From Glandiceps talaboti (taxonomy: Eukaryota > Hemichordata > Enteropneusta > Spengelidae): a stretch of 64,000 nt of DNA. Both the position numbers and the translations under genes were made by a program. This document shows, one piece after another, positions 51,561 through 63,211 of this stretch (the stretch's first letter is position 1; each line of letters begins with the position of its first letter). Under the pieces are notes generated by a model. That model was not told the DNA's origin. It made no database searches and saw nothing but the letters and a program-made list of their open reading frames with translations. The stretch spans positions 15,764,000-15,827,999 of the forward strand of contig NC_135558.1 of the NCBI RefSeq assembly GCF_964340395.1, in the 5' to 3' direction.

Positions 51561-54338
51561 ATGGTATGGAATGTAAGGGGTTTGAACTCTAAATTACAAA
51601 ATGTAAATTTTATATCTTTTTGTGAAGAGTTCGACATTTTTGGTTTAGTTGAAACATGGACAAAGGAAAACGACAGTGTTAATGTTTTCGAAAATTTCGT
51701 TTCTTTTAAAAGTCCAGCAGTAAATCTGAGTGAAAAGGGTCGTGCCAGTGGAGGTGTTGAAGTATTTGTAAACAAAAACTTGGTAAAAGGAGTGAAACGT
51801 ATAACCACTAGTTTGAAAAACACTGTCATTCTACTATTACAGAAAAATGTGTTCCACTTTTTGAAAGACGTGCTAATGGTTATTACATATGTACCACCTG
51901 AGGGGTCACGGGCGTATGTCAATAGTAGTGACGACGGAGTAGAAAATTTAGAAAACCACCTGGGTGAAATTCTCAGTCATTTAAATGACGACGTTAGCAT
52001 AATAATAGCTGGTGACCTGAATGCCAGAACTGGGTCAATGCAGGAATTTATTGAATACGATGACTCAAAGTATGGGGTGGGGACAAATTACGAGTCAAAT
52101 GATTTCACAATTTCCCGTAGTTCACTTGACGAGGGGATCAATAATTTCGGATTATCTTTAATTTCGTTGTGTAAACATCTGACGGTGTATATGTTAAATG
52201 GAAGAAAGGAAGGCACTGGCAAAGGAGAATTTACGTGCATAGCAAATGAAGGACGAAGTGTTGTAGATTATGTCATAGTGTCGGAAGAAATATTTTCTAA
52301 CGTAAATTCTTTTGTTGTACCAACTAGGGATGAGTCAGACCATTTCCCCATATGTTGTTCTTTTACAGTGAAAGTTAACTTTATTAGGAAAACACATGCC
52401 GTACCAATCACAAATTTCCGTTGGTGCAATGAACTACTTCACGAATACCAAGAAAAGCTCAGTTGCAATGAAAACGTTCAATTAATGTACCATCTAACGT
52501 CGAACGATGTTAACATAAATGAAGCGGTAACAGGTATGACAAATATCTTGAAAAACGCAGCGGGAAATATGCTCAAAGAAAACAAGGGTAAAAATCAAGG
52601 AACACGTAGCGGACAGGTGTGGTTTGACGCTGAATGTAAACTAGCAAAGACAAAAAGATTGAGGGCTCTAAGAAGGTTTCGAAGTACCGGTAGCGAGGAA
52701 GATTATTGCCAGTATAAGGAGGAAAATAACTATTACAAAAACTTGCTACGCTGTAAAAAGCGCAAATTTGAAGAGAAGATACATATACAGATAAGAAGAA
52801 ATATGAACGACGAAACAAGTTTCTGGAAAGTAGTAAAGTTAACGAAACGTGGAAAACGAGTGCAGAGTTTGGTTACACTTGACGAATGGATAGTATATTT
52901 CTCTGAACTTTTTAGAGATACACAGTCACAAAACAGAGAGACCGAAAATTTCACTGCGATGATTGAAACTTTTCTCCAAGAATTAACTTCGAACGATATA
53001 GAGCATGCTACAACAAGTGGAGATAACGATGATTCTGATATCCTGAACTGTACAATTACAAATGAAGACATTTTAAAAGCAATCGGTAAGCTTAAAAACA
53101 ATAAGTCGGCAGGTCCAGATATGCTCATTCCTGAATTATTTAAATACACCACTGATAATTCATGTTACCATTCCTTAATAAGTTATTCAATAATAGGTAT
53201 CTTCCCGAACAGTTGGTCCGTCGGTACAATTGTGCCAATATTTAAGAAAAACGAGCCCTGTAAACCAGAGAATTATAGAGCAATATCTCTCCTCAGTATA
53301 TTTAGTAAAGTCTTTACAAGTATCCTAAATGAACGCATCAAAATATGGGCCAAACAATTTAATATAGTGCCAGAATGCCAAGCGGGTTTTCGTGAAGGTT
53401 ATTCAACTGTTGATAACTTTTTCACGCTGTATGCAACACTTCAAAAATCAGTGTCGGTAAGAGGAAAGAAATTGTATTGTCTATATGTAGATTTCGAGAA
53501 AGCCTTCGATTCGGTGGACAGAACACGGCTCTTGTACAGATTGGTTTTAGAAGGAATTAATGGCAAAATGTACCAAATATTGAAAGCAATGTACGCTGAC
53601 GTAAAATCGAGTGTTAGGGAGGGAAATGTAACGTCAGAGTGTTTCGCCTTACAAAAAGGGGTTCGTCAGGGCTGCATGCTAAGCCCGATTTTGTTTAGTC
53701 TATATATTAATGAGCTTGAGAAAATGATGAAAAATTCAGGGTTGCGTGGAATTCAATTTTTACCGAATGACATGTTGGAACTTTTTCTTCTGTTATATGC
53801 TGACGATATTGCCATATTGTCAAATACTGTGGTTGGTTCAAAGAGATTAATTGATGTACTGTACGATTTTACCTTGAAATGGAAAATGAAAGTCAATCTG
53901 GCGAAAACGAAAGTTGTAGTGCATAGAAATGGAGGTTATCTCAGTAGGCACGAGAAGTGGTATTTTGGTGGGACAGAGCTGAAGATAGCAAGTGCTTATG
54001 AGTACCTAGGTCTCGTATTGTCATGTAAAGGCTCTCTTTCCGTCACCACAAGAAATATGGCTGTTAAAGCTAGGAAGAAATTAGCTATCGTAGGAAAGTC
54101 TGTTAAAGATTTGAAGTTTCTGGCACCGAAAATATATTTTAGACTTTTTGACGTCTTGATTTTACCAGTCCTTAGCTACGGCTCTGAAGTATGGGGTTTT
54201 ATGGCATATGAACACCTTGAAAGAGTACAGTTACTTTATTGCAGACGACGTTATTTAGGAGTGGCAAATAGCGCCCCCAATTGTACAGTTTTGGGTGAAT
54301 GTGAGCCTCTTCTGTTACTATGTTACAAGTTGCGTTAA
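51561..54338 (+). CDS. LINE polyprotein: AP endonuclease and reverse transcriptase, 925 aa
   Basis: Nicks target DNA and copies the element RNA at the nick. The endonuclease spans about residues 1-270: WNVRGLNSK at the start, catalytic ET (about residue 32), GDLNAR (151-156) and SDHFPI (259-264). The reverse transcriptase lies at about 480-800: KSAGPDMLIPELFK, VDFEKAFDSVD, KGVRQGCMLSPILF and LLYADDIAIL with Asp748-Asp749. The catalytic residues look intact. The frame ends early; a C-terminal extension follows in other frames, so the protein is damaged at its end. The clade is not assigned. Confidence 0.85.
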   Translation: MVWNVRGLNSKLQNVNFISFCEEFDIFGLVETWTKENDSVNVFENFVSFKSPAVNLSEKGRASGGVEVFVNKNLVKGVKRITTSLKNTVILLLQKNVFHFLKDVLMVITYVPPEGSRAYVNSSDDGVENLENHLGEILSHLNDDVSIIIAGDLNARTGSMQEFIEYDDSKYGVGTNYESNDFTISRSSLDEGINNFGLSLISLCKHLTVYMLNGRKEGTGKGEFTCIANEGRSVVDYVIVSEEIFSNVNSFVVPTRDESDHFPICCSFTVKVNFIRKTHAVPITNFRWCNELLHEYQEKLSCNENVQLMYHLTSNDVNINEAVTGMTNILKNAAGNMLKENKGKNQGTRSGQVWFDAECKLAKTKRLRALRRFRSTGSEEDYCQYKEENNYYKNLLRCKKRKFEEKIHIQIRRNMNDETSFWKVVKLTKRGKRVQSLVTLDEWIVYFSELFRDTQSQNRETENFTAMIETFLQELTSNDIEHATTSGDNDDSDILNCTITNEDILKAIGKLKNNKSAGPDMLIPELFKYTTDNSCYHSLISYSIIGIFPNSWSVGTIVPIFKKNEPCKPENYRAISLLSIFSKVFTSILNERIKIWAKQFNIVPECQAGFREGYSTVDNFFTLYATLQKSVSVRGKKLYCLYVDFEKAFDSVDRTRLLYRLVLEGINGKMYQILKAMYADVKSSVREGNVTSECFALQKGVRQGCMLSPILFSLYINELEKMMKNSGLRGIQFLPNDMLELFLLLYADDIAILSNTVVGSKRLIDVLYDFTLKWKMKVNLAKTKVVVHRNGGYLSRHEKWYFGGTELKIASAYEYLGLVLSCKGSLSVTTRNMAVKARKKLAIVGKSVKDLKFLAPKIYFRLFDVLILPVLSYGSEVWGFMAYEHLERVQLLYCRRRYLGVANSAPNCTVLGECEPLLLLCYKLR

Positions 54339-54978
54339 GTACTGGCTACATATCATAACAATGCCAGAGTCACGTTTACCATTTAAAGCTTATCAAATGT
54401 TATTTAAAATGGATGAACAAGGAAAACATTCCTGGGTCACACAGGTAAAACATCTGTTTTATCAGGACGGTTTTGGAGAATCCTGGTTAAACCAGGGTGT
54501 GGGGAATACAGTGGTCTTTCTATCAGAGTTTAGTACTAGGGTAAAAGACGTTAAAAGCCAAGAATGGTGGTCAGAGGTATGTGCTAACGAGAAAACTAGT
54601 TACTATAGAAATTTTAAAAAGGAACTTGCACCTGAAATGTATATTTCATTGATTAGTCTTTTTAAGTACCGTAGAGCCCTCGCAAGATTTAGATGTTCTA
54701 GCCACGCGTTATAGATCGAAACGGGGAGACACAGAGGATGAACTGACAGAGAATTCAGGATATGTAAATTATGTTGTATCGAAGTAGAAGATGAATATCA
54801 TTTCCTCTTTAAGTGTCCAGCGTGGGATAATCTAAGAAAAAGATATTTACAACCTGCATCATACAGATCACCTTCACTTTACCATTTTAATCAGTTGATG
54901 GCATCTAAGGATGACAATACCACTAGAAATCTAGCTTTATTTTTGTTTCATGCATTTAAAGTAAAAGACAAACTGTAA
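54295..54978 (+). pseudogene. Frameshifted C-terminal extension of the LINE protein
   Basis: Two further open pieces continue the polyprotein: 54295-54714 (ends YRRALARFRCSSHAL, overlapping the main frame by 44 nt) and, in another frame, a piece with ICKLC, EDEYHFLFKCPAWD and a stop at about 54978. The Cys/His pattern is typical of the C-terminal end of this kind of LINE. At least two frame changes separate it from the main frame. Confidence 0.65.
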
Positions 54979-55181
54979 ACTCTCCATAATTTACCATTTA
55001 TAATTCAGCGAATGTGTGCTTTGGAGCTTTACAAAGACAGCCTTGTTTATCACTGTATGTATTACACTGGTAATGTGAACTAGTTGTGTAACTGAATTTA
55101 TTTATTATACTGTGTATATATCTGGGGCCGGAGGCCCATATTATTCTGAAATAAACCAATTTATTATTATTTTATTATTAT

Positions 55182-55193
55182 AAACTGCATATA
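55182..55193 (+). repeat. 12-bp target-site duplication, right copy
   Basis: AAACTGCATATA after the LINE tail; the host sequence resumes with TGCGTGACAAAAGAT as in arm 1. Confidence 0.85.
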
Positions 55194-56523
55194 TGCGTGA
55201 CAAAAGATAAAAACAGTTTGCAAAGTTAATAATTTCACTCTCACCAAACGATAAAATCATGACAATTAGTGGTATGAAGTTTTCGTTGTGGTTATCACAA
55301 ATGTTCTTTGTAATGTACTGGTACTACAGTGGTAGAGTGTGTTGTTAAGGTAGACTTTATGAATTAATATTATTGATGGAGAAGAGCCGCGAGAATGTGG
55401 TGGGGGGTAGATTTTACACTCGGTTCTTGGAGAGAGCCATATTTTGGAAAATGGTATTAGGGGAGGATCACATTGTACTTGACCACATTGTATTATCTAA
55501 CTTGGCATTATTTTGTGTGTTTCGGCACCCCATTGCTGCCACGACTGTTGCCACGTCTCACCACTACCGTACCAATGCTGTACTGTAATAGTAGGACACA
55601 TCAGTCATATTGCTTCTGAAAACCTTTGCAGTGAATCAATTGTTAGTTGTTGTGTTAGGAGAGAAGTGGGTCTCACGGTAGTGAAAGGGAAACAGTGTGG
55701 TGAGATATTGGATGTAATGTGGTGAAGCATGAATGTTGATCACTGTTCTGATAATGTCTGTAATGCACCTATCTAGTGTTTGGGAGTTCTGGCCTTTAGC
55801 TATGCCAATTAGATCCAAACACGGTATTAAATAATAAAGTGCCTTCATACACATATTCATTCTCAATTGGTGGCAGTTATGGGAAACAACAAAATACCTT
55901 TAGAATTACTGATGTGGAGGCAGCGATGAGATCGAGTCCATTGATACTTGGACTGATGTCACTTCTCTGGCCTGACAACATTTTAACCCATGTTTTTAAT
56001 AATATTTGAACAGGAAGGGAGGTCATAGTTTAGTGATAAGAAATTGAAGGATGGCGAATTTCTAGAAAAGTGGAATGGGGAGGGTTACAATTTAGGTAAC
56101 AGATTAGGCCTGATTTCCCCTAACCCCCTTCCCCCTGTAATTACCGAAAGCTCCCAAATTAAGTCTCATATCGTGTATGTTTGTGCTTGACGTTTTATTG
56201 ATGAGTTTTGAATTGAAGGAATCATGAGACTATAAATCCAGTGCTAATCAACTTTTTAGAAAATTGTTCTAAATCGTGTGGATGTAAAACCACACATTTC
56301 CATTTTCATTGAGATTTAAAATGGTTGTTTGAAATTGCCAACATTAGCTTTTCTGATATCGTGTAGGAAATCAAAGGAAATGGTTCTAAAAATAAGGATA
56401 TTTAATGACATGTTTCATCATTAACTGGGTTTCCGTACAAAAAAACACATTGTCATTTCCTATAGATTTTTAAACACTTGCATAATGGGATAATGAATTC
56501 ACTTTGATCCCACGTATGCATGT

Positions 56524-56609
56524 GGATATAATATATAAATACAGGGTCTCTATTACCACAACACAATCCACACACCGACTGAACCATACCACGGCATTTG
56601 GCACACCTG
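56524..56609 (+). promoter_or_regulatory. Promoter and noncoding exon 1 of the broken peptide gene copy 3, donor lost
   Basis: GGATATAATATATAAATACA is a strong TATA element. The exon ends in GGCACACCTG as in the other copies, but the next bases are ATAAGT, not GTAAGT, so the splice donor has mutated. Confidence 0.5.
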
Positions 56610-58128
56610 ATAAGTATTTTTGTATCTATTGATCCCATGTATAGTGAGGACTAGCTCAAGTTGTAAGCTTATAGCACAGGGCACAGGACGAATAATAAAC
56701 TTTGTTCTCGCGATTTTCCGGATTTCTAGTATTATTTTCTCTATATTACACATAAAGTTTCAAATATGATCAGTAGATGTTTACACTCACTGCGTAATGT
56801 TTTAGTAGTGGGTTTTCACCTAAGCTTATATGAACGATATATGTAGACGAAAAACTATTTACGCTCCAGTTTCGCCTCTGACAAATAAAGATTGCCATAA
56901 AAGTGTCTTGTCAAAACCATGGAACCAAATCAGAACATGAACAGTACTTTTACCTTTCTTTAGTTTCATTTTGAAAGGAACTAGGCCAGACAATCTAGGA
57001 ATGCATGTGGAATGAGGATTAACGTTACGGTTTATTTGCCGCGAATATTTCGAACTTTTATTTTTATACATTGTACTTTCTAACTATTAGGACAGTAAAA
57101 TATCAGACGTTAGAATAGTCTCTAAGCATCCTTCCCCATCACACATTTCTACTCTTTGTCTTCATACAGTGTAAACTTTATGTTCAGGATGATGTAACAT
57201 AATACTTCAATGTTTCAATTGACATCTCATTATAATTTGCACGCCAGCGTCTTACAACTTTAGCCAAAGACGTTGCGGTGTTACCAAATTGAGAGAACAC
57301 CTGTTCTTAAAACCACCAGTCCCTGCAGTGTCTGAGCCCAACAACGATTTTTGATTGGTGGAATCGAAAAATATTTGCATATAGCATTACAGATGGTTTT
57401 AATGATGTTAAATATTATCAATAGACTAATGAGTCTGTATTGTTGTTTAGGTCGTGTTCATTCTCGGTTAACGTCCATATTTGCATATGAATATCTCATT
57501 AACGAGGGGATCATAGTTGACCGTCGGTATACATGCTTAGATGAAAACCCATTAATTGGACAAATTATCCGTGAATTTGTTTTTATCTATCTACTAATTA
57601 ATGCAGAGTTAGTAACCTCTAATAAGATGTTGATAAAGTAGGAAATAGGAAAAAACAGTGAAAGGAAACAATAGTTATGGTGGGGTGGTAATATCTAAAA
57701 CTTTATTGGAAATGTAGATGAATAATATTAGAAATCCGGAGAATCGCGAGAACAAAAATAATTATTCATCCCGTACCCTTTGCTTATAGGCGAGGTTTTC
57801 ACGACTTGGAGTTTATGGCAATACACACCACATATAACATTAACATTGTCTTCTCTTGTTGTAAGTAGAGTTGATGATTTAATAGGGTTTCCTCAACTTT
57901 TTATTGTAAATTTGTGGTTAAATAATGTCATCGAATTTTTTCATCAAACCTTGATACAAGGATACAAGGGTTGAGTTCTGACAGTATATCAAGTGATGGT
58001 AAAATATACTTCAGTAAGTAGAATAGAAGACTGTAGAATAATACTGGTAGCTTTGTATGCAGCAAAGATTATCCCTTCTCCAGCACCACACAAACCCAAC
58101 TTATGCCCCTTTAAAATAGTAAAGGAAA

Positions 58129-58133
58129 ATGTC

Positions 58134-58176
<43 letters not shown>

Positions 58177-58235
58177 GAAACAAAAACAGCAACATCATCA
58201 TCATCAACAACAACATCATCATCATCATCATCATC

Positions 58236-58274
<39 letters not shown>

Positions 58275-58276
58275 CA
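58129..58276. repeat. (ACA)n/(TCA)n array in intron 1 of peptide gene copy 3
   Basis: CAA/ACA repeats with inner TCA blocks, about 70 bp before the signal-peptide exon. Matches the arrays at 32.86 and 46.23 kb. Confidence 0.95.
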
Positions 58277-58383
58277 TAAGCGAAACAAATTTGCCAAACA
58301 TAATGCCAGTTTAAGTAACAAAATGTGATATACTTGATTTCAGAGAGAAGACATCTCTATTGATACCTTGACCGACAGTAAAG

Positions 58384-58780
58384 ATGAAATTCTATAAGCT
58401 GAAGTATAAACACTATACGAAAAGTCATATTTGACCACATCTTTCCACCGGGGTAAATCATGGGCAGAGGATGTGTAAATGTAGGTAGTATGAGACGAAG
58501 TACCACCTTTGACTTAATTTACCCCCGGTAATCTCTCACTTGGGGGTTGTAGACAGTCAAAAGTGGTACTGTGTCTCGTACTACCCCTGGACAGAGATGG
58601 TGGTTAGGTGGGTCTCACCAAGGGTAAAGGTTGGATAAAGGTGGGTAAATTTGACTTTTCGTATAGTGAAAGTAGCTGTTCTTATTGTTATCCTTGTTCT
58701 TTGCGATGCCGGACGTTCGATTGCCGAGGAAAAGGAATCTTTACCGCAGAAGGGCAGAGATTTGTCTCCGTCTGACAGAG
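58384..58780 (+). pseudogene. Peptide gene copy 3, signal-peptide exon broken by a MITE
   Basis: The exon runs from an ATTTCAG acceptor (58341-58343) to a GTAAGC donor at 58781. It starts MKFYKLKYK, then the 258-bp insertion interrupts the hydrophobic core and brings a stop after six codons. The remainder after the insertion (VAVLIVILVLCDAGRSIAEE and on) is the same as in copy 2, with no other change I can see, so the insertion is recent. Exons 2 and 3 are not found downstream, and the exon 1 donor is lost. Confidence 0.75.
58411..58668. mobile_element. CACTA-type MITE, 258 bp, with 3-bp target duplication
   Basis: Terminal inverted repeats CACTATACGAAAAGTC at both ends; AAA on either side (58408-58410 and 58669-58671). 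Copy 2 (about 46.09 kb) shows the uninterrupted site, with a single AAA. CACTA at the tips and a 3-bp duplication fit the EnSpm/CACTA superfamily. No coding capacity. The interior has CCACCGGGGTAAAT-like and matching inverted stretches. Confidence 0.8.
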
Positions 58781-58850
58781 GTAAGCTCTGAGACTCCCAG
58801 TTAAAAATGTTAACATGACTCCTGTTTCATGTTAGTCTTATGCGTGCACT

Positions 58851-59525
58851 AATACACTGTAAAAGTTTAGCATTTGGGTGTTTGAGACACGCACAATCCT
58901 TGTTTGAGACACACACAGCATTTGGATGTTTGACACAGAATCCTGTTGTAACCAGATGATATAAACAAAAGTATTGACAACTTTACCACGAGGGCGCTAT
59001 GACTCGACCTAACTAAGGTACACTGGGAACACTGGGACTTGACGCTGGAACAGTTGTAACTTGTTGCTAGAACTTGGTGGAGGCACGCATGAAGCAGAGG
59101 AGACGCAAAGAATGGTAGGAGATAGAGAAGTTAGAGAAAGACGGAGAGAGAATTGAAGCTGAGGAGAAGGAGAAGAACGGTACGATGCTGAAGTACGGCA
59201 CGACACGAGAATAAGTTTTATTTGTCCAACTTCAATAGAGCATCTATCACCTAAACTATTAAACCCGTTAACTAACGGAACATCAAAGCCCAACATGGAA
59301 CAACCCGCCAACACTTACTTGTCCGCACCCAATAACCCACACAATAACAACCAACACCTCCACACATACAACACCTACCCACCGACACAGACAATAGTGA
59401 TGGTATTTCTATTGTCTACACTCTATATATACAGCACACCCAGAGAGTAGGCCTCAGAGTGTCTGATGATCGCAATATGCGTGAAACTCCGAGTTACACC
59501 CAAGAAAGAGTTCCAGTACTACCAA

Positions 59526-59618
<93 letters not shown>

Positions 59619-59632
59619 CATACATACATACA

Positions 59633-59691
<59 letters not shown>

Positions 59692-60249
59692 TTCAATCAA
59701 GACAAAACAAACAAACTGAATCTCATAAATCGATTTATTTATCCTTCATTTTAAAGCTTGTACAACAAGATTAGAAGCTAAATAAATATTACACATAACA
59801 AATTTCATTTCCTCTTTTGCAAAATTTTCTTTTTCTGTGTTATCATTTAGTTTGAATTTTCTGGATCTGTGCTGTCATTCTTCTCTAAATATTATGTAAT
59901 TTCTATATTTTTTTCTCCTCTCCCTTCTGAGTACATGTCATTGTTTGACTCAAGAAAAACCTCGCTAACATTTCGCATTTTCTTTCGGTGAAATCTTTGT
60001 GCAATTACAGCAGATCCGTGCCCTTTTGTTACTATAAAGTGTTATGTGATTGAAAATGTCATGAATCATGAGTTTTAGGAGACATCTTTTCAAAAATAGT
60101 TTAAAATAAAAACAACTCATTTTTTTTTAATTATACAGGAAACATTTCCATGGAAGGACAATAAGCTATTAACAAGTTTTTTAAACAATTGCAAGAAAAT
60201 GAAAATTCATCGTTCTTTATCATGTGGAAATATTTAAATTCTTGAGACA
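58851..60249. other. Unique segment between unit 3 and the second spacer copy
   Basis: No counterpart in arms 1 or 2. Holds a purine-rich stretch (59.08-59.18 kb), a C/A-rich stretch (59.28-59.40 kb) and a TA/CATA array. No gene recognised. Confidence 0.45.
59528..59692. repeat. (TA)n-(CATA)n-(TA)n array
   Basis: About 85 bp of TA, 45 bp of CATA and 35 bp of TA. Tyr-Ile and His-Thr frames are artefacts. Confidence 0.97.
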
Positions 60250-63060
60250 CATGACAAAATCTGAGATTTTATACGACACTGGTAATCCACCCTTCAGTTT
60301 ACTAAGATAGATGCAAACTAAATATATTGATGTGGTAGATTACCCAAGTGGGTGGTGGTGGTTCCTCTCTTGTGATCCTAATCACCCTGTAGTCAACATA
60401 GTGCAAAACACTGGAAGTCCCAAAACAGCACTGGAAGTTCAAGAAACTCTAAAATAAACTAGTTTTTAGAGGCTCCTCCCTGCTGAGACTATAATTAAAC
60501 CAACATTTATTCAATAGTTTATCACTGTTGTATCAACATTTTGCAACAATAGTCTTAGTGTGTGTCTATCTTAGAAAACCGAAGGTTCAAATACCAGGGT
60601 AATAACATTGAAATATGTACAAAACCTTTCAAAATTAACAATAGATCATTTTGAGTTGGAGGATTTAGAAGTAAAATTCCATCTTTTTAAAAGAATTAAA
60701 TTCTATCGTTTTGAAAGAACTAAATTTCTATCTTTTTAAAAGAACTAAACTTTTATTTTGTTGAAAACTAAACCCCCAAATATGAATATACTACTGTCCC
60801 ACACAATAATCTTATGGTTTATTGCATGAAGACAAACCAGTGAGATTAGTAAATGGATAAAATAGTACATTCATTTGGTTATTTTGTGATACTTTCTTCA
60901 ATTAAAAGATTCAACAATTCCAACATTTATTTTCAGTACATTTTACTGAATGCTCTCATGGATTGTCATAGAAACCGAATGCTCTCGTGAATTGTCATAG
61001 AAACCGTGTGTCTACACTTTCTAGAAATGGTAATATGAAATTTGCACACTAAGACGTTACACTGGTGGTGCACCAGTTTTTCCCTGGTTTTGATTTTGAA
61101 ATTAATAAACTACAATCAACTATGCTGTATGTATTCAAGCCCAAGCAGATGCAACTGGAACACCGTCTCAGTTTTTACTCTATACTATAGTCACGACAAT
61201 TCTGAATTGAGTTTACTTCAAAATCACAATTATTACAACTTTTGTCTCAAATAATTTCCAGAATCAATCAAGTGCAAAACTTACAAAAATGCCTACATGG
61301 ATTTCAACAGATAAATAACAGAATCAGATTATGAGTATTTGATCCATAATCTATTTTGCAAATATTTATATCTTATTGCCAGTATTTTTCTTTTTTTTCA
61401 ACCATTTAAGGCAAATAAAAATGACAAAGGGCATCTCTTGAAAACAGGTCACGACACACTTTAATGTCATGAGGATTTTCTGGCTGAACTATCTGTACAA
61501 GCTTACTATATGATAAATTGGGATATAATGCCTATTTTGAAAATTTCAAATCATATTTAAAGTACTGCTGAATCAATGACATCACATTAGTTAATGTGAT
61601 GTGGAACGGTCAGAAAATAAATCCTGTGTATTTTGTCTTTGGGATGATGTGACGTCCTTGGACTTGATGTAATGGCAAGTTGAATAGCAGTCCTGTACCA
61701 ATTGTGTGAGCTGACAAGCACAAATAAAATGTATCAGTTTGCAGTAAAACAACAGCAGCTATAACAGCTAACAATTTTGTGGAAGTTATCTTTGTTCCCA
61801 TTTTAATTTTCAATTTTCATTTTATTTGAAAGCTTCTAATTACAGATAGACTTGTTTTGAAAGTCTGAATCATCTCTTACGATCAAACTGGATCACAAAA
61901 ATAAAATTAAAAGAGTGTGGGTCTGATAACATGTCATACAAGATCTGGGTAAGAAGGTATACAAGAATTTGTTATAGTGAATAATCAACTGTTTTTAGGG
62001 GGTAATTTTGTAACGCATTTAAAGCTGCACTAGCTGCACCAAAAAATCAGCGCCCTCAACGGTGATCACGAATAAACCTGTTATTGCAATACTAATGAAT
62101 TAAAGCTTGACCACTGACTGACATATACAATGTCGGATTATTGGTATTTTAATACTTTTCAGTGAATACAATGTGGTTATCTGATCGAAAAACATGGTAA
62201 CAGATTCAAAACTGCACTTTCGCTTTAGACTTGTCACTACACCCACCTATGAATAGCATTGACCAATAATTAACATATACAATGTCTTTTTATAAGTAAC
62301 TGATCAATTTGTAGTGAATGTATATACTTGGGTACTTGATGAAAAAAATTTATCCCAATTGCAATTAGTGAAGCTTTAATCTAAATAGCCAAAACATGAA
62401 ATCCGTCATTTTATTCAAACAGTATTTAAAACACAACTCTCTACTTCTTCATATTTTTTACACATTTGCCATCACATTGTTTCATCACAAAATATATTGA
62501 ACTGCAATAAAGGAGGGGTGTTATCAAAATGACAAGTATTTCTGTTGTTTTGGCACTTCATTATCTAGTACAGTCAAGTGGTGCTTCATTGAGCTCTGCT
62601 GGGCAGGACTGTGGCAGATTGTCTTTGATTTGCATATGGGGACATATGCTGTATATTGTGTTGAAGTTCTATAACTTGGCAAGTGAAAGCAACACAACAA
62701 TCATCATTTCCTACATAAAGAGATAAAACATCTAAAAAAAATGGAATCACAAAAAATTATCTAAATTTCAAAATGGACCAATCCGAATGGTTTCTTTTTA
62801 AAATTTCTTTTTAAATCAGATTAGACTGCTGATTGTTGATATTCAGGTCTTGTGAAATTTACAACATAAATTATGATCATCTTCAATAGTACTCTTGTCT
62901 CAGTTTTGCAGTTCCAAGTAAAGCGGATAACACTCGGTCAATTATGAAAGCGGTGGCTAAATCAGCTGCTATAACCTCTATCAATAACATACGGAACTGT
63001 GAAAAGAAAATAATACACAATTTTGATTAAAACACTATATTTTTTCATTTGAATTTAGTA
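60250..63060. repeat. Second copy of the arm spacer (matches 38.96-41.40 kb, same orientation)
   Basis: Aligns in order to the 39-41.4 kb spacer with many small changes. Has a 31-bp tandem duplication near 60950-61005 (GAATGCTCTC..GTCATAGAAACCG) and an extra segment at about 61.67-61.88 kb. A short minus-strand frame in the extra part has a hydrophobic stretch (LLAVIAAVVLL), but I cannot connect it to other exons. Confidence 0.75.
62586..62710 (-). CDS. Possible terminal exon, paralogue of 40930-41054
   Basis: GTAG acceptor at 62712-62711, then a 125-nt open frame to a stop. Its 40-residue product matches the other copy at 37 positions. Same doubts: no upstream exon is convincing. Confidence 0.25.
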
Positions 63061-63091
63061 GGGACAAGTCTAGGGGTATTTACCTAGCATT

Positions 63092-63211
63092 ATTAAAACT
63101 ACCCGACGTTTCAGCTTTTCACAGATAGTCTTTATCAAGGGCACAGGTGAAGGTTTGATGCCGTTTCCCTAAACTGTCTGTGAACATTTGACATGTACGG
63201 GTAGTTTTAAA
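63092..63211. repeat. Inverted repeat with a hammerhead-like GAAACGTC core
   Basis: TTAAAACTACCCG (about 63093) and CGGGTAGTTTTAA (about 63198) form a 13-bp stem. On the minus strand the left part reads TTGATAAAGAC, a loop, then GCTGAAACGTCGGGTAG. The GAAAC-GTC block is as in hammerhead ribozymes of Penelope-like elements; the CTGATGA core has degenerated to TTGATAA. Likely a relic. Confidence 0.35.

Larger units (their letters stand above)
51539..55181 (+). mobile_element. Near full-length LINE, 3.64 kb, with 12-bp target duplications
   Basis: Flanked by AAACTGCATATA on both sides. One main frame (endonuclease plus reverse transcriptase), a C-terminal remainder in shifted frames, AATAAA near 55150 and a TTATTATTATTTTATTATTA tail. 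Two paralogous empty sites in the window show it is younger than the segmental duplications. The 5' end starts only about 22 nt before the open frame, so a short 5' truncation is possible. Confidence 0.88.
51115..58850 (+). repeat. Segmental duplication, third (partial) unit
   Basis: Same orientation as arm 1. Homology starts near 51.12 kb (matching 30.74 kb), is split by the LINE at 51539-55181, resumes at 55182 (matching 31.10 kb) and runs through the promoter, intron 1 and the signal-peptide exon to about 58.83 kb. Exons 2 and 3 and their flanks are missing. 3' of it the spacer copy begins only at 60.25 kb. Confidence 0.8.
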
